A DNA stretch of 64,000 bases from Bacillota bacterium (GTDB taxonomy: Bacteria > Bacillota > Clostridia > Lachnospirales > Lachnospiraceae). Shown piece after piece: positions 18,050 to 26,237 of this stretch. Position 1 is the first letter of the stretch; the number at the start of each line of letters is the position of its first letter. Below the pieces are notes generated by a model. The model was not told the origin of the DNA. It searched no databases and saw only the letters and a program-made list of their open reading frames with translations. The stretch covers positions 62,001 through 126,000 of the forward strand of contig JAEWSH010000032.1 of assembly GCA_023398375.1 (NCBI GenBank), in the 5' to 3' direction. The position numbers and the translations under genes are program-made.

Positions 18050-18481
18050 ATGTTAAATGTAGGCAAAATTGAAGAAGGCTTTGTATTAGATCATATTAAA
18101 GCTGGTAAGAGTTTATCTATTTACAAGCATTTACAGTTGGGTAAATTAGATTGTACTGTCGCTATCATTAAAAATGCGAAAAGTGGAAAAATGGGTAAAA
18201 AAGATATTTTAAAAGTAGAATGTGACATCAATATGCTAAATCTTGATATCTTAGGATTTATTGATCATAATATCACTGTCAATGTAATAAAAAATGGTGA
18301 AATCGTAGACAAAAAAATACTAATACTCCCAAAAGAAATCCGAAATGTCATAAAATGCAAAAATCCACGCTGTATTACTTCCATAGAGCAGGGACTCCCT
18401 CATATCTTTGTTCTTACTGATGAAGAAAAAGAAAGCTATCGCTGCAAGTACTGTGAAGAAAAGTTTGATGGAAACTACTAA
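18050..18481 (+). CDS. pyrI: Aspartate carbamoyltransferase regulatory subunit
   Basis: 143 aa. The N-terminal allosteric domain starts MLNVGKIEEGFVLDHIKAG, where CTP and ATP bind in the family. The C-terminal zinc domain shows CKNPRC and later CKYC, giving the four Cys ligands that hold it to PyrB. The gene is 109 nt after pyrB. The protein has no catalytic activity and transmits CTP inhibition to PyrB. Confidence 0.96.
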   Translation: MLNVGKIEEGFVLDHIKAGKSLSIYKHLQLGKLDCTVAIIKNAKSGKMGKKDILKVECDINMLNLDILGFIDHNITVNVIKNGEIVDKKILILPKEIRNVIKCKNPRCITSIEQGLPHIFVLTDEEKESYRCKYCEEKFDGNY

Positions 18482-18490
18482 ATATATACA

Positions 18491-18632
18491 AAATTGATAC
18501 ACAACATAGTTCATTCGCAACACGCTCCCGCTTGGATGAAGCCGCATTGGTACATAAGAGCATAAAATACATGCTCCAAGTACCAGCGACTTCATACAGT
18601 TGCTCACCAAACTATGTTGTGCATCAATTTTT
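18491..18632. repeat. Palindromic element C after pyrI
   Basis: About 140 bp with 20-bp terminal inverted repeats that match at 19 of 20 positions (18491-18510 and 18611-18630). Nested arms inside (GGTAC/GTACC, AGCAT/ATGCT, GAAG/CTTC) would let the whole element fold into one long hairpin. T5 follows on the plus strand, so it could also end the pyrBI transcript. A miniature transposon or extragenic palindrome is likely. Confidence 0.65.
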
Positions 18633-18764
18633 GCCTTGCATGTTCCTATAAATTAAAAAACTACCAGAGGAGAAATGAATATAGGATAAATAGTATAATC
18701 AATTCAATGCAAGCCTTATATTTAGTTCACTTTTGTGAAAGAATATAAAGTAACCGTTATGCTA

Positions 18765-19460
18765 TCAAAAAAGGCAAGCCTTTAAAAATTCATGAACTAA
18801 AGGGTGTGGTACTTCAATCGTTGAATTTGTTTGCGGTACAAAAAGAGTAGCAACAAAGAATTTACTTTCTGGAATTTCGATTATTCGGATATCATCATCT
18901 TGGTCTACGCCAGAAATTAGTAAACTTGGATGATTAAGTTTATTCCTAAATTGAGGGTTAATACCAAAATTACAATAATAATTCTCGAAAATCTCCTTTT
19001 GATTATAACATGAAAAGGCTTTTGAATTTTCTTGCAAGAATATTTTCATTTTTTTACCTGCTAATGAGCAAGTAAGTTTACTAATAAAGAGAGAAGATGC
19101 GTTTGCATCATATTCTTCATGTTGTGCTTCTTTAACACCGAGTACATTCCTAGCAAATTCAATAATCGTATGTTGAAAGCCTCCACATGTCCCTAAGTGG
19201 GGGATATTATTAATACGAGCAAATGTGATTGCATACAATGATCCTTCAAGACTTAAAAATGGACTACCAGGTGCACTCCATATGCCGCAATATTTTTTTA
19301 GCACTTCATCTTTATGTTGCGCAATCGTTAATGTATTAATCCATTCATAATCAAAATCGTATCCAAACTTTTCTTTCACATGCTCAAGAGAATCGTTCAA
19401 TTTTTCATGAGTCTGATAACCCTCGTGATATTCTCCGACTATTGCAATTGTGTTCTTCAT
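18765..19460 (-). CDS. CTP synthase-like glutamine amidotransferase domain protein
   Basis: A 231-aa stand-alone class I amidotransferase-like protein resembling only the C-terminal half of CTP synthase. IAIVGEYHEGYQTHEKL opens the domain, GIWSAPGSPFLSLEG resembles the oxyanion loop and HLGTCGGFQHTI carries the nucleophile-like Cys in place of the usual CLGMQ. The C-terminal His-Pro-Glu motif is absent: the equivalent segment reads LFVPQTNS. I chose ATG 19460 with GGGAGGAG upstream. It lies near pyrBI, hinting at pyrimidine metabolism, but glutaminase activity is doubtful. Confidence 0.75.
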   Translation of the reverse strand: MKNTIAIVGEYHEGYQTHEKLNDSLEHVKEKFGYDFDYEWINTLTIAQHKDEVLKKYCGIWSAPGSPFLSLEGSLYAITFARINNIPHLGTCGGFQHTIIEFARNVLGVKEAQHEEYDANASSLFISKLTCSLAGKKMKIFLQENSKAFSCYNQKEIFENYYCNFGINPQFRNKLNHPSLLISGVDQDDDIRIIEIPESKFFVATLFVPQTNSTIEVPHPLVHEFLKACLF

Positions 19461-19676
19461 TTTACTAATCTCCTCCCTTAACAATTCATTGAAATTTAAC
19501 ATATTTTAACATAGTACATTATGGTAATTTTCTTGTCAAGAAAAAGGATTTCTATAAATAATAAATTATATTATTTTTACCGCAATATTCAGTTATCAAA
19601 GTACAAAATTTGTTTATTTCTTAGTTCGCATTTCTCAACAATTGTATTACCTTATATAGTATTGATTAACAACATT

Positions 19677-19714
19677 AAAAAAGATACTATATCGTTAAAT
19701 ATAGTATCTTTTTA
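19677..19714 (-). terminator. Intrinsic terminator of the T-box ABC operon
   Basis: A 13-bp inverted repeat (AAAGATACTATAT with its complement) flanked by A- and T-runs lies after the minus-strand ABC cluster (stop at 19781) and before the amidotransferase gene. Confidence 0.8.
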
Positions 19715-19780
19715 ATAGTTTGATTATATAACTTTTACCTTAATATAATGTCATCAACTGGTAGTTCTTTGATACTTGCA

Positions 19781-20554
19781 TTAGTTTCCGCACTCAACGC
19801 TGATTTTATTAAATATACGCATGATTTCTTCAGTCTGAACTTTCTTCTTTTCTTCACCGATTTTATCCATGATCACATTTCCTTCGTGCATCATAATGAG
19901 TCTGTCACCATATTCAACTGCATAACGAAGATTATGAGTTACCATAATTGTAGTTAGTTTTTTTTCTGTTACGATCTGGTCTGTCAAATGCATGATAATT
20001 TCTGCGGTTTTGGGATCGAGCGCTGCAGTATGTTCATCTAATATCAGAAATTCGATTGGTGTCATAGTAGACATTAATAAAGACAAAGCCTGCCGCTGTC
20101 CGCCTGATAATGATCCCACCTGAGTATATATCTTATCTTCCAAACCGAGATTCAGCGGTCTTAATAATTCTTTGTAGTATTCAACTTTGAATTTATTGGT
20201 GCCACTGCCAAGGTTGTATGGTTTTCCCTTATTGTCTGCAATCGACATGTTTTCCAGAATATTCATACTTGGACAGGTTCCTTTTGACGGATCCTGAAAT
20301 ACACGCCCGATTTTCTTATGACGCAGATAATCTTTTTTTGTGGTAATATCGATACCATTTACTAAAATATTTCCACTGTCGATCGGAATGCTTCCACAGA
20401 TTATGTTCAACATAGATGTCTTTCCGGAACCATTGCTGCCAACTACAGAGACAAATTCACCCCTGTTCACTGTCAGACTAAAGTTATCAAAAAGGCAAAG
20501 TTCATTCACAGAACCGGGATTATAATATTTATTGATATTCTTCAATTCAATCAT
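19781..20554 (-). CDS. ABC transporter ATP-binding protein (TrpZ-like)
   Basis: A 257-aa ATPase with Walker A GSNGSGKTS near residue 39, Q-loop VFQDPSKG, signature LSGGQRQALSL, Walker B FLILDEHTAALDP and the switch His in MVTHNL. It begins IELKNINKYYNPGS and follows the permease by 2 nt with GGAGG before its ATG. With the permease and the lipoprotein it forms an importer of the family PF04392/COG1101 type, in which streptococcal TrpXYZ is found. The tryptophan T-box upstream makes tryptophan, or a precursor, the likely substrate. Confidence 0.9.
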   Translation of the reverse strand: MIELKNINKYYNPGSVNELCLFDNFSLTVNRGEFVSVVGSNGSGKTSMLNIICGSIPIDSGNILVNGIDITTKKDYLRHKKIGRVFQDPSKGTCPSMNILENMSIADNKGKPYNLGSGTNKFKVEYYKELLRPLNLGLEDKIYTQVGSLSGGQRQALSLLMSTMTPIEFLILDEHTAALDPKTAEIIMHLTDQIVTEKKLTTIMVTHNLRYAVEYGDRLIMMHEGNVIMDKIGEEKKKVQTEEIMRIFNKISVECGN

Positions 20555-20556
20555 TA

Positions 20557-21465
20557 TTAATCCTCCTGCTTTCTATTACTTATTTGAATATTTTTTACCT
20601 TTGTTTTTCTGTCCATTCCCAATACCAGTATCATTAAGAACAAGGCCGCTGTAATAAGCCTTAAATAACTTGACGGAAGTCCCATTCTGACCGCAAGCGC
20701 AACACATGCCTTATAAATGAGAGAGCCTATCACTACGCTTGTTGTAATCTTTAAAAACGATACTTTTTTTAAAATACTTGTCCCAATTATTACACTGGCA
20801 AGACCAATAACTGCTGTTCCAGTTCCAATCGAAATATCAAAAAAGCGCTGCTGCTGCGCAAACATGCAGCCACTTAATGCAACAAGACCGTTCGCAATCG
20901 CAAGTCCGACAATTTTAACACTCCCCTTATCAACTCCCAATGATGTTACCAAAGTATCATTATCGCCAACTGCTCTTAATAAAAATCCTGATTTCGTTGC
21001 CATATAAGCATCCAGTATAAGTTTTACCGCAATTGTGATGACTGTAATTACAATTAATGTTTTTAAAAAATCCAATGACTGCGGAATCATTCCATTGATG
21101 AAATGATTATCAAAAATAGTCTGCATATTGTAAATAGGTACATTGGCACGACCTGCAATCGCAAGATTCACCGAATATAATGCAGTCATCATGATAATAC
21201 CTGACAATAGATCCCTGACTCTGAGTTTTACATGAATCAATCCCGTGAGCATTCCCACAAAGGCTCCCGCAAGAAAGCAAATCGGCAACACTAAAAGTGA
21301 ATTCATTCCCTTAGAAATCAGAACAGCCGTAATGGCAGCTCCCATTGGAAAGCTGCCATCTACGGTCATATCAGGAAAATCCAAAATTTTATAAGTAATA
21401 TACATACCAAGTGCCATAATTGCATATATCATTCCTTGTTCAAAAACACTAAGTACTAAGGCCAT
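20557..21465 (-). CDS. ABC transporter permease (TrpY-like)
   Basis: About 302 aa with eight or so hydrophobic segments, of the branched-chain-amino-acid permease fold used by COG4120 importers. ILDFPDMTVDGSFPMGAA is a strong family signature, and LRAVGDNDTLVTSLGVDKG is the cytoplasmic loop that contacts the ATPase. The frame extends to 21480, but GGAGG lies 8 nt before ATG 21465. Middle gene of the three-gene importer. Confidence 0.9.
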   Translation of the reverse strand: MALVLSVFEQGMIYAIMALGMYITYKILDFPDMTVDGSFPMGAAITAVLISKGMNSLLVLPICFLAGAFVGMLTGLIHVKLRVRDLLSGIIMMTALYSVNLAIAGRANVPIYNMQTIFDNHFINGMIPQSLDFLKTLIVITVITIAVKLILDAYMATKSGFLLRAVGDNDTLVTSLGVDKGSVKIVGLAIANGLVALSGCMFAQQQRFFDISIGTGTAVIGLASVIIGTSILKKVSFLKITTSVVIGSLIYKACVALAVRMGLPSSYLRLITAALFLMILVLGMDRKTKVKNIQISNRKQED

Positions 21466-21496
21466 GTGATTTTCCTCCAAATCCGTATCACAAATC

Positions 21497-22600
21497 TTAT
21501 TCTACTACGATTTCATCAAATATTTCTTTTGCATCTGCAATATATGCATCATCTAATGTCATACCAATTTTTTCAGCTGCTGCAGTATTTACATAAAGAC
21601 TTGCTTCTGAAATAATCTCATATGGCATATCCTTCGCAGCTGCTTCTCCAAGTAAGATTTTAGCTGCCATCGCTCCGGTCTGCTTTCCAAGTTCAAGATA
21701 ATCAATACCCATAGAAGCTACACAACCATTTTTTACCTGTTCAACTTCACTTCCGAATACCGGGATATTTTTCTTATTCGCTTCTTCCAAAACTGTCTGT
21801 AAAGCAGATACAACTGTATTATCTGTTAAGTTTGAGATACAATCTACCTTGCCCGCCATATCCGCAGCTGCCATTGGTACATCTGCAATTGTATTGATAC
21901 CTGTTGCTACGATTTCAAATCCGTAGTCCGGTGCCGCTTTTTTATATGCTTCAATTGTACTAACTGAATTTGCTTCGCTCGTTGTATATAAGATACCGAT
22001 TGACTTCGCATCCGGTAACATAGCCCGAATCATTTCTAACTGATTGGTTACTGGAAGCGTATCTGATGTTCCTGTAATATTTCCTACACTGGAACCATCT
22101 TCTTTTGCAATTCCCGCTCCGACTGGATCTGAAATAGCTGTGTATACTACTGGGATATCAGTATCCAGCGTTGAATTATATGCTGCCATAGCACTTGGTG
22201 TAGCAATTGCACATATCATATCCACTTTCTGAGAAACAAAATTATCTGCAATTGTTGCTGCTGTTCCTGTGTCTGCCTGTGCATTATCAAAATTAACTGT
22301 TAAGTTCTTACCCTCGACAATGCCTGCGTCTGCAAGTCCTGCCAGGAAACCTTCCTTACAATTATCCAAAGAACCATGCTCTGCAAATTGTGAAATACCT
22401 ATTGTAAATTCCCCATCAACAGTTTCAGAATCTGTCACTCCTTCGGCTGTATCTTCGATTGCTGCTTCTGTAGTGGCTGCCTGCTCTGTATTTACATCTG
22501 TTGGGGTGTCTGCACCTTTATCAGTACTATTTCCACATCCTGTTACCATTGTTGCCACCATTACTGCTGCCAATACCATTGCTAATACTTTCTTTTTCAT
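21497..22600 (-). CDS. ABC transporter substrate-binding lipoprotein (TrpX-like)
   Basis: 367 aa. The N-terminus has a lipoprotein signal with lipobox VTGC near residue 22, then a Thr/Glu-rich linker, then a two-lobe binding domain of family PF04392 (FTIGISQFAEHGSLDNCKEG, AIATPSAMAAYN, PVVYTAISDPVGAG). These proteins bind an aromatic or similar small ligand outside the membrane. First gene of the operon, with GAGGAG before its ATG and the T-box leader about 220 nt upstream. Confidence 0.92.
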   Translation of the reverse strand: MKKKVLAMVLAAVMVATMVTGCGNSTDKGADTPTDVNTEQAATTEAAIEDTAEGVTDSETVDGEFTIGISQFAEHGSLDNCKEGFLAGLADAGIVEGKNLTVNFDNAQADTGTAATIADNFVSQKVDMICAIATPSAMAAYNSTLDTDIPVVYTAISDPVGAGIAKEDGSSVGNITGTSDTLPVTNQLEMIRAMLPDAKSIGILYTTSEANSVSTIEAYKKAAPDYGFEIVATGINTIADVPMAAADMAGKVDCISNLTDNTVVSALQTVLEEANKKNIPVFGSEVEQVKNGCVASMGIDYLELGKQTGAMAAKILLGEAAAKDMPYEIISEASLYVNTAAAEKIGMTLDDAYIADAKEIFDEIVVE

Positions 22601-22679
22601 GTCTCTTCTCCTCTTTCATTTGGTTTTTATTTTGTTCCGCCATTTTGTATTTGTGAAGAATGAGAGTGCGGTACTTGAT

Positions 22680-22820
22680 ATAAATTGAACAAAGAATGTG
22701 CCTTGCACATTCTCCGCGCCGAGCACATCCGGCCATCGGGAGGATTTCATCCGCGAAAGCAAGTGTGCCTCCTGCACGGAGTGCTTTTTTTATTCATAGG
22801 AAGGTCTTTTCTATGAATAA
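22680..22820 (-). repeat. Hairpin-rich spacer between T-box and transporter genes
   Basis: After the T-box terminator lie further hairpins: a perfect 10-bp pair CTATGAATAA/TTATTCATAG around 22791-22820, and AATGTGC-CTT-GCACATT near 22692-22708. A GC-rich stretch connects them. No gene is present. The hairpins may stabilise or process the readthrough mRNA. Confidence 0.45.
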
Positions 22821-23141
22821 AAAAAAACCGCCTCAAGCTATTGCTTGAGGCGGTAATATAATTATATTATCGCGGTACCACTCAAATTGACATCTGTCCA
22901 CTTCTTTCACGTACTATCATACATGCCGTAATGATAACGGGTACGGTTCCCGACAACGCCTACTATCGATTGCTAAGATCATATTATCCAAGCTTCCATT
23001 TCAGGTTGCCCTCAAAAGTCCATTCAGCAATATTCGTATTAAAAATTCGAATTATATCCACTATGTTGCAATCACACCACCTGCAACTCTCTGAAATAGT
23101 TTTTATAGCCTACTATTCTTTCTCAACGGTTTTTCATTTAT
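22818..23141 (-). promoter_or_regulatory. T-box riboswitch, specifier TGG (tryptophan)
   Basis: On the minus strand the leader has all parts of a T-box: a Stem I with AGTA opposite GAA, an AG-bulge (AGAGAG) and GGTGGTG distal loop, then the conserved TGAGTGGTACCGCG (22871-22884), and a strong terminator of 12-bp arms with T9 (22827-22838/22843-22854). Aligning GAA with other T-boxes puts the specifier codon at 23020-23022 as TGG, i.e. tRNA-Trp. Uncharged tRNA-Trp would stop termination and switch on the transporter. The position pairing with the discriminator base is U rather than the expected C. Confidence 0.88.
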
Positions 23142-23147
23142 GTGTTT

Positions 23148-23176
23148 ACTTTATACCTAACTTTTCATCTTGTCAA
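23148..23176 (-). promoter_or_regulatory. Promoter of the T-box leader
   Basis: TTGACA (23171-23176) and TAAAGT (23148-23153) are separated by 17 nt on the minus strand. Transcription would begin near 23141, just before Stem I. Confidence 0.75.
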
Positions 23177-23194
23177 CATCTAATTTATTATTTG

Positions 23195-24244
23195 CTATTG
23201 AAATGCAACATTCTTTCCTTTTTGCGCAATAGCGATGTATGTCTTCCCTTCATTCATCTGAATCTCATTACCATTTTCATCAAAATATTGCGTTGGCGAA
23301 TAGTCCGTCAATTTTCTCCAATACACGTGGATACATTTTCCCTTCGTAAAATAATATCCATCTGATGTATTATCATAGTTTTGGAATGCCAGATATCCCT
23401 TTTTATCAAGCACAGCCCAATTAGTATTCTGGACAATTACATTGGCAAATGCAAGCTGCTGTCCATTATTTCCATCTATCTGTGCTTTTCCGTGAAGTGT
23501 TTTGTAATACAGACCATCTGCTGCATTATATGTAAATGCACTTCTTGTGTAAGAAAAAATATTGGATAAGTTAATACTATTGGCCGTTGCTGCATTTGCA
23601 TACTGTGCTAATGTATTAATACCTTCTGCAAAGTTAAAATGTTTCGCATTATAATATCCATTGCGGACTGTCATTGAGTATCCTAATTGACTGCAGGCCT
23701 TTGTAATCCCACTTGCATTAATGTATGCATTGTGTGGTGCATTCCTGTCACTTGTACGAAAGAAATATCCTGCTCCTGGAGCTTCACCTCCAACGCCATA
23801 TTCATAAGTTCCGGAAATGTTAGTAATATCAGCCGCACTAATGCGGTCTTTCATATATACAACTCCTCCGAAATGAATCAAGATCGGATCCCATTCTGTT
23901 GCTTCTGGAATATAATATGCCCTGCAGCTTCGGATGTTGCCAATCTTTGATAAACTTTGCCAGTCATCAATGATTGCCATTTGCCTGGAAATGTCACCCT
24001 CTTCCATAATTTCATAAAGAATCTTGGCATTGCTGATTCCATAGGATGGCTGTGCCACCTGGTCGGTAGGCATCATAATCGCTATTGGTCGATTTGCTGC
24101 CTGTGCGGCAGGTATCACTTCATTCGTATAAACACTTCTTACATACTCACCTTCTGCATGAACAGACTGCATTGGCGTCATAGCACCAACACAAGTAATG
24201 GTTGTTAATACAGTTATCCATTTGGATAATTTTCTTAAATACAT
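23195..24244 (-). CDS. DUF3048 (YerB-like) secreted protein
   Basis: About 349 aa. A signal peptide at residues 1-30 (KWITVLTTITCVGAMTPMQSVHA) sends it out of the cell; there is no lipobox Cys. The body matches the DUF3048 pattern: RPIAIMMPTDQVAQPSYGIS, ILYEIMEEGDISRQMAI, NIRSCRAYYIPEA, and the C-terminal YFDENGNEIQMNEGKTYIAI typical of the second DUF3048 domain. Function is not established; it may bind or modify cell-wall material. GGAGG precedes ATG 24244. A gene for another secreted protein lies just upstream. Confidence 0.85.
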   Translation of the reverse strand: MYLRKLSKWITVLTTITCVGAMTPMQSVHAEGEYVRSVYTNEVIPAAQAANRPIAIMMPTDQVAQPSYGISNAKILYEIMEEGDISRQMAIIDDWQSLSKIGNIRSCRAYYIPEATEWDPILIHFGGVVYMKDRISAADITNISGTYEYGVGGEAPGAGYFFRTSDRNAPHNAYINASGITKACSQLGYSMTVRNGYYNAKHFNFAEGINTLAQYANAATANSINLSNIFSYTRSAFTYNAADGLYYKTLHGKAQIDGNNGQQLAFANVIVQNTNWAVLDKKGYLAFQNYDNTSDGYYFTKGKCIHVYWRKLTDYSPTQYFDENGNEIQMNEGKTYIAIAQKGKNVAFQ

Positions 24245-24297
24245 AATTTCCCTCCATACCACTTATTTTTATTATAATCTTCATTAGATTCCTTACA

Positions 24298-25083
24298 TCA
24301 ATATGCCTCATTCTCATCTTGTGTATACAAATTTTCATAATTATAATGATTCATATATTTCCCATAATAATTAGCCAGGCTGTAACTATATTTTCCTACA
24401 TAGTTTCCTGTATTCTGTATCGGCAACTGAGAAATCTGTCGATACACATCTGTATCAATCTGTTTCATATAGGTATAAATATTGAACTGGGCATTCCCTA
24501 TTCTGCCTTCATTGATCCCGCATTCTACAAAATGACGCAATAATTCGGATGGATTATTGCCGATGGTTTTCTGCAGATCAGGATTGTTCTGATAGTAATA
24601 TCCTGCATCAAAAACAGCTGAATAATCTCTCCCGTTATATGTAGTTGCCGTCACTACAGCATCCGGCTTGTTCAATAAATATGGATTTTTCAAACAGTCC
24701 GAAAGAATCAGATAATATGCATCTTCTCTCCCTGCTCTGGCCTTATAATTTTCACAATATGCTCTTAGTTCATTATAATCCAATAAGTATCCATTATCCA
24801 GAAACATTTCAAGATTCTGGTATGCATTGCTCGCAAGATTCATCGAAATTATGACATTATCTCTTTCACCTGCATGTCCAAAATTCCAATAATATCCTTC
24901 TATTTTCGTTAAATAAACAGGCAACCAGGCGTCTTTCTCACTGCTCTGCATCATTTTTTGCATTTCCCTGCAAGTTGTAAATTTCTGATTTCGAACAACA
25001 TTGGCTGCCGCTGATACCTGTAATACAGTACTGCTCAACATTCCCATAACTGCTGCCAGCACAAATGCTTTTTTTATTTTCAT
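24298..25083 (-). CDS. Secreted protein with NPDLQ/EGR repeat motif
   Basis: About 261 aa with a signal peptide (KIKKAFVLAAVMGMLSSTVLQVSAAA). I do not recognise the main body. Residues 170-225 contain the motif YYYQNNPDLQK...LLRHFVECGINEGR, a short unit found in many clostridial surface proteins, often next to cell-wall hydrolases or repeats. The C-terminus is rich in Tyr and Asn (SLANYYGKYMNHYNYENLY). GGAG precedes ATG 25083. It is 53 nt upstream of the DUF3048 gene and probably shares its transcript. Confidence 0.7.
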   Translation of the reverse strand: MKIKKAFVLAAVMGMLSSTVLQVSAAANVVRNQKFTTCREMQKMMQSSEKDAWLPVYLTKIEGYYWNFGHAGERDNVIISMNLASNAYQNLEMFLDNGYLLDYNELRAYCENYKARAGREDAYYLILSDCLKNPYLLNKPDAVVTATTYNGRDYSAVFDAGYYYQNNPDLQKTIGNNPSELLRHFVECGINEGRIGNAQFNIYTYMKQIDTDVYRQISQLPIQNTGNYVGKYSYSLANYYGKYMNHYNYENLYTQDENEAY

Positions 25084-25164
25084 GATTGCTCCAATCCGCT
25101 GCTTTCGCAGCTCCTTTGTTTGTATTATAGTATCTTCCATGGTGCTTCGCAATAAATTAGAATC

Positions 25165-26031
25165 TTAATTTTTATTAATATTTTTCTTCATTTGCCTTGG
25201 CGATTCTCCAAATAAATTCTTGTATGCACGTGAAAAAGTAGAATGTTCTTTAAATCCACATGTAAAACAAGCCTGTGTGATCGGCATTCCCCCAAGAATC
25301 AATTCTTTTGCATAAAGCAGACGCTTATTGCTGACATAATTACCGATTGAATAACCAGTTTCTTCTTTAAACAATCGCATCATATGATATTTACTCATAA
25401 AGAATCTGTTTGCAAGACAATCAATACTGATCTCTTCTGTGAGATTCGAATTAATAAAATCCAGAATATCTATTACCTTTTGGTTGCATATGACAGTGTT
25501 GATATAGACTACTTTTTCTCCAATGCAAGCCCGATTCAGATGCACCATAAATTCCAGAAACAAAAGCTGCAAATAAAAATTATGTGCATATTTATCATGC
25601 ATAAAATTTGGTTCCAAGTTATGTTTGATATCCATAACAGTCTGATAGACCCTGCTCTTTGAAAGATTCGAAATACGCAATACATTTGAATGTTCTCTTT
25701 TCGCAATTTTAAAACAATCATTTAAACAATATGTATCACCCTGATACTTTGCTAAAAATTCAGGAGCTATGTATATAATAATTCTCTCATATACAGGAAC
25801 ACTCTCGACCCGCAGTTTATGTATATCATGATGTCCTACAAATACAATATCGTAGGGTACCAGCTCATAGGATTTTCCTTCCACAACATAACTTACCTTT
25901 CCTTTTAAAAAAATAATGATCTTATCAAATTCATGATAGTGATTCTCATACTCCTTCGGTTCACTATCAGAAAGGTAAAACATTCTAAAATTGCTTTCCA
26001 GATATCCTTTTTTTTCATAATCTTCAATCAT
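25165..26031 (-). CDS. AraC family transcriptional regulator
   Basis: 288 aa. The N-terminal 150 residues are a cupin-like sensing domain (NHYHEFDKIIIFLKGKVSYVVEG). The C-terminal 100 residues hold two helix-turn-helix motifs, with ISIDCLANRFFMSKYHMMRLF and ITQACFTCGFKEHSTFSRAYK, ending in the AraC signature FGESPRQ. It is upstream of two secreted protein genes in the same direction and divergent from the alanine symporter, so either could be its target. The ribosome site is weak. Confidence 0.9.
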   Translation of the reverse strand: MIEDYEKKGYLESNFRMFYLSDSEPKEYENHYHEFDKIIIFLKGKVSYVVEGKSYELVPYDIVFVGHHDIHKLRVESVPVYERIIIYIAPEFLAKYQGDTYCLNDCFKIAKREHSNVLRISNLSKSRVYQTVMDIKHNLEPNFMHDKYAHNFYLQLLFLEFMVHLNRACIGEKVVYINTVICNQKVIDILDFINSNLTEEISIDCLANRFFMSKYHMMRLFKEETGYSIGNYVSNKRLLYAKELILGGMPITQACFTCGFKEHSTFSRAYKNLFGESPRQMKKNINKN

Positions 26032-26237
26032 ACTTTAAATTCATTCCATTCTTCTTTATTATAGTTCCATAAGTGAATCTTAACGGGGTTAACATGATAT
26101 TTTATGATCAACTGTAACATAGTATATAGCATTTTATGCAATATTAAAAGCACTATATTGGTATCTTTTGCATATCGTGTGCTGTAGACTAAAAGTACAT
26201 TGAAAGAAGGGTATCTTCAAGAAAGTGAGGCTTATAT

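Noticed and set aside
18320..18610. 96-codon minus-strand frame over pyrI and element C
   Set aside because: It is a shadow of pyrI and of the palindromic element.
22931..23365. 144-codon plus-strand frame
   Set aside because: It overlaps the T-box leader and the end of the DUF3048 gene; no ribosome site and no protein-like composition.
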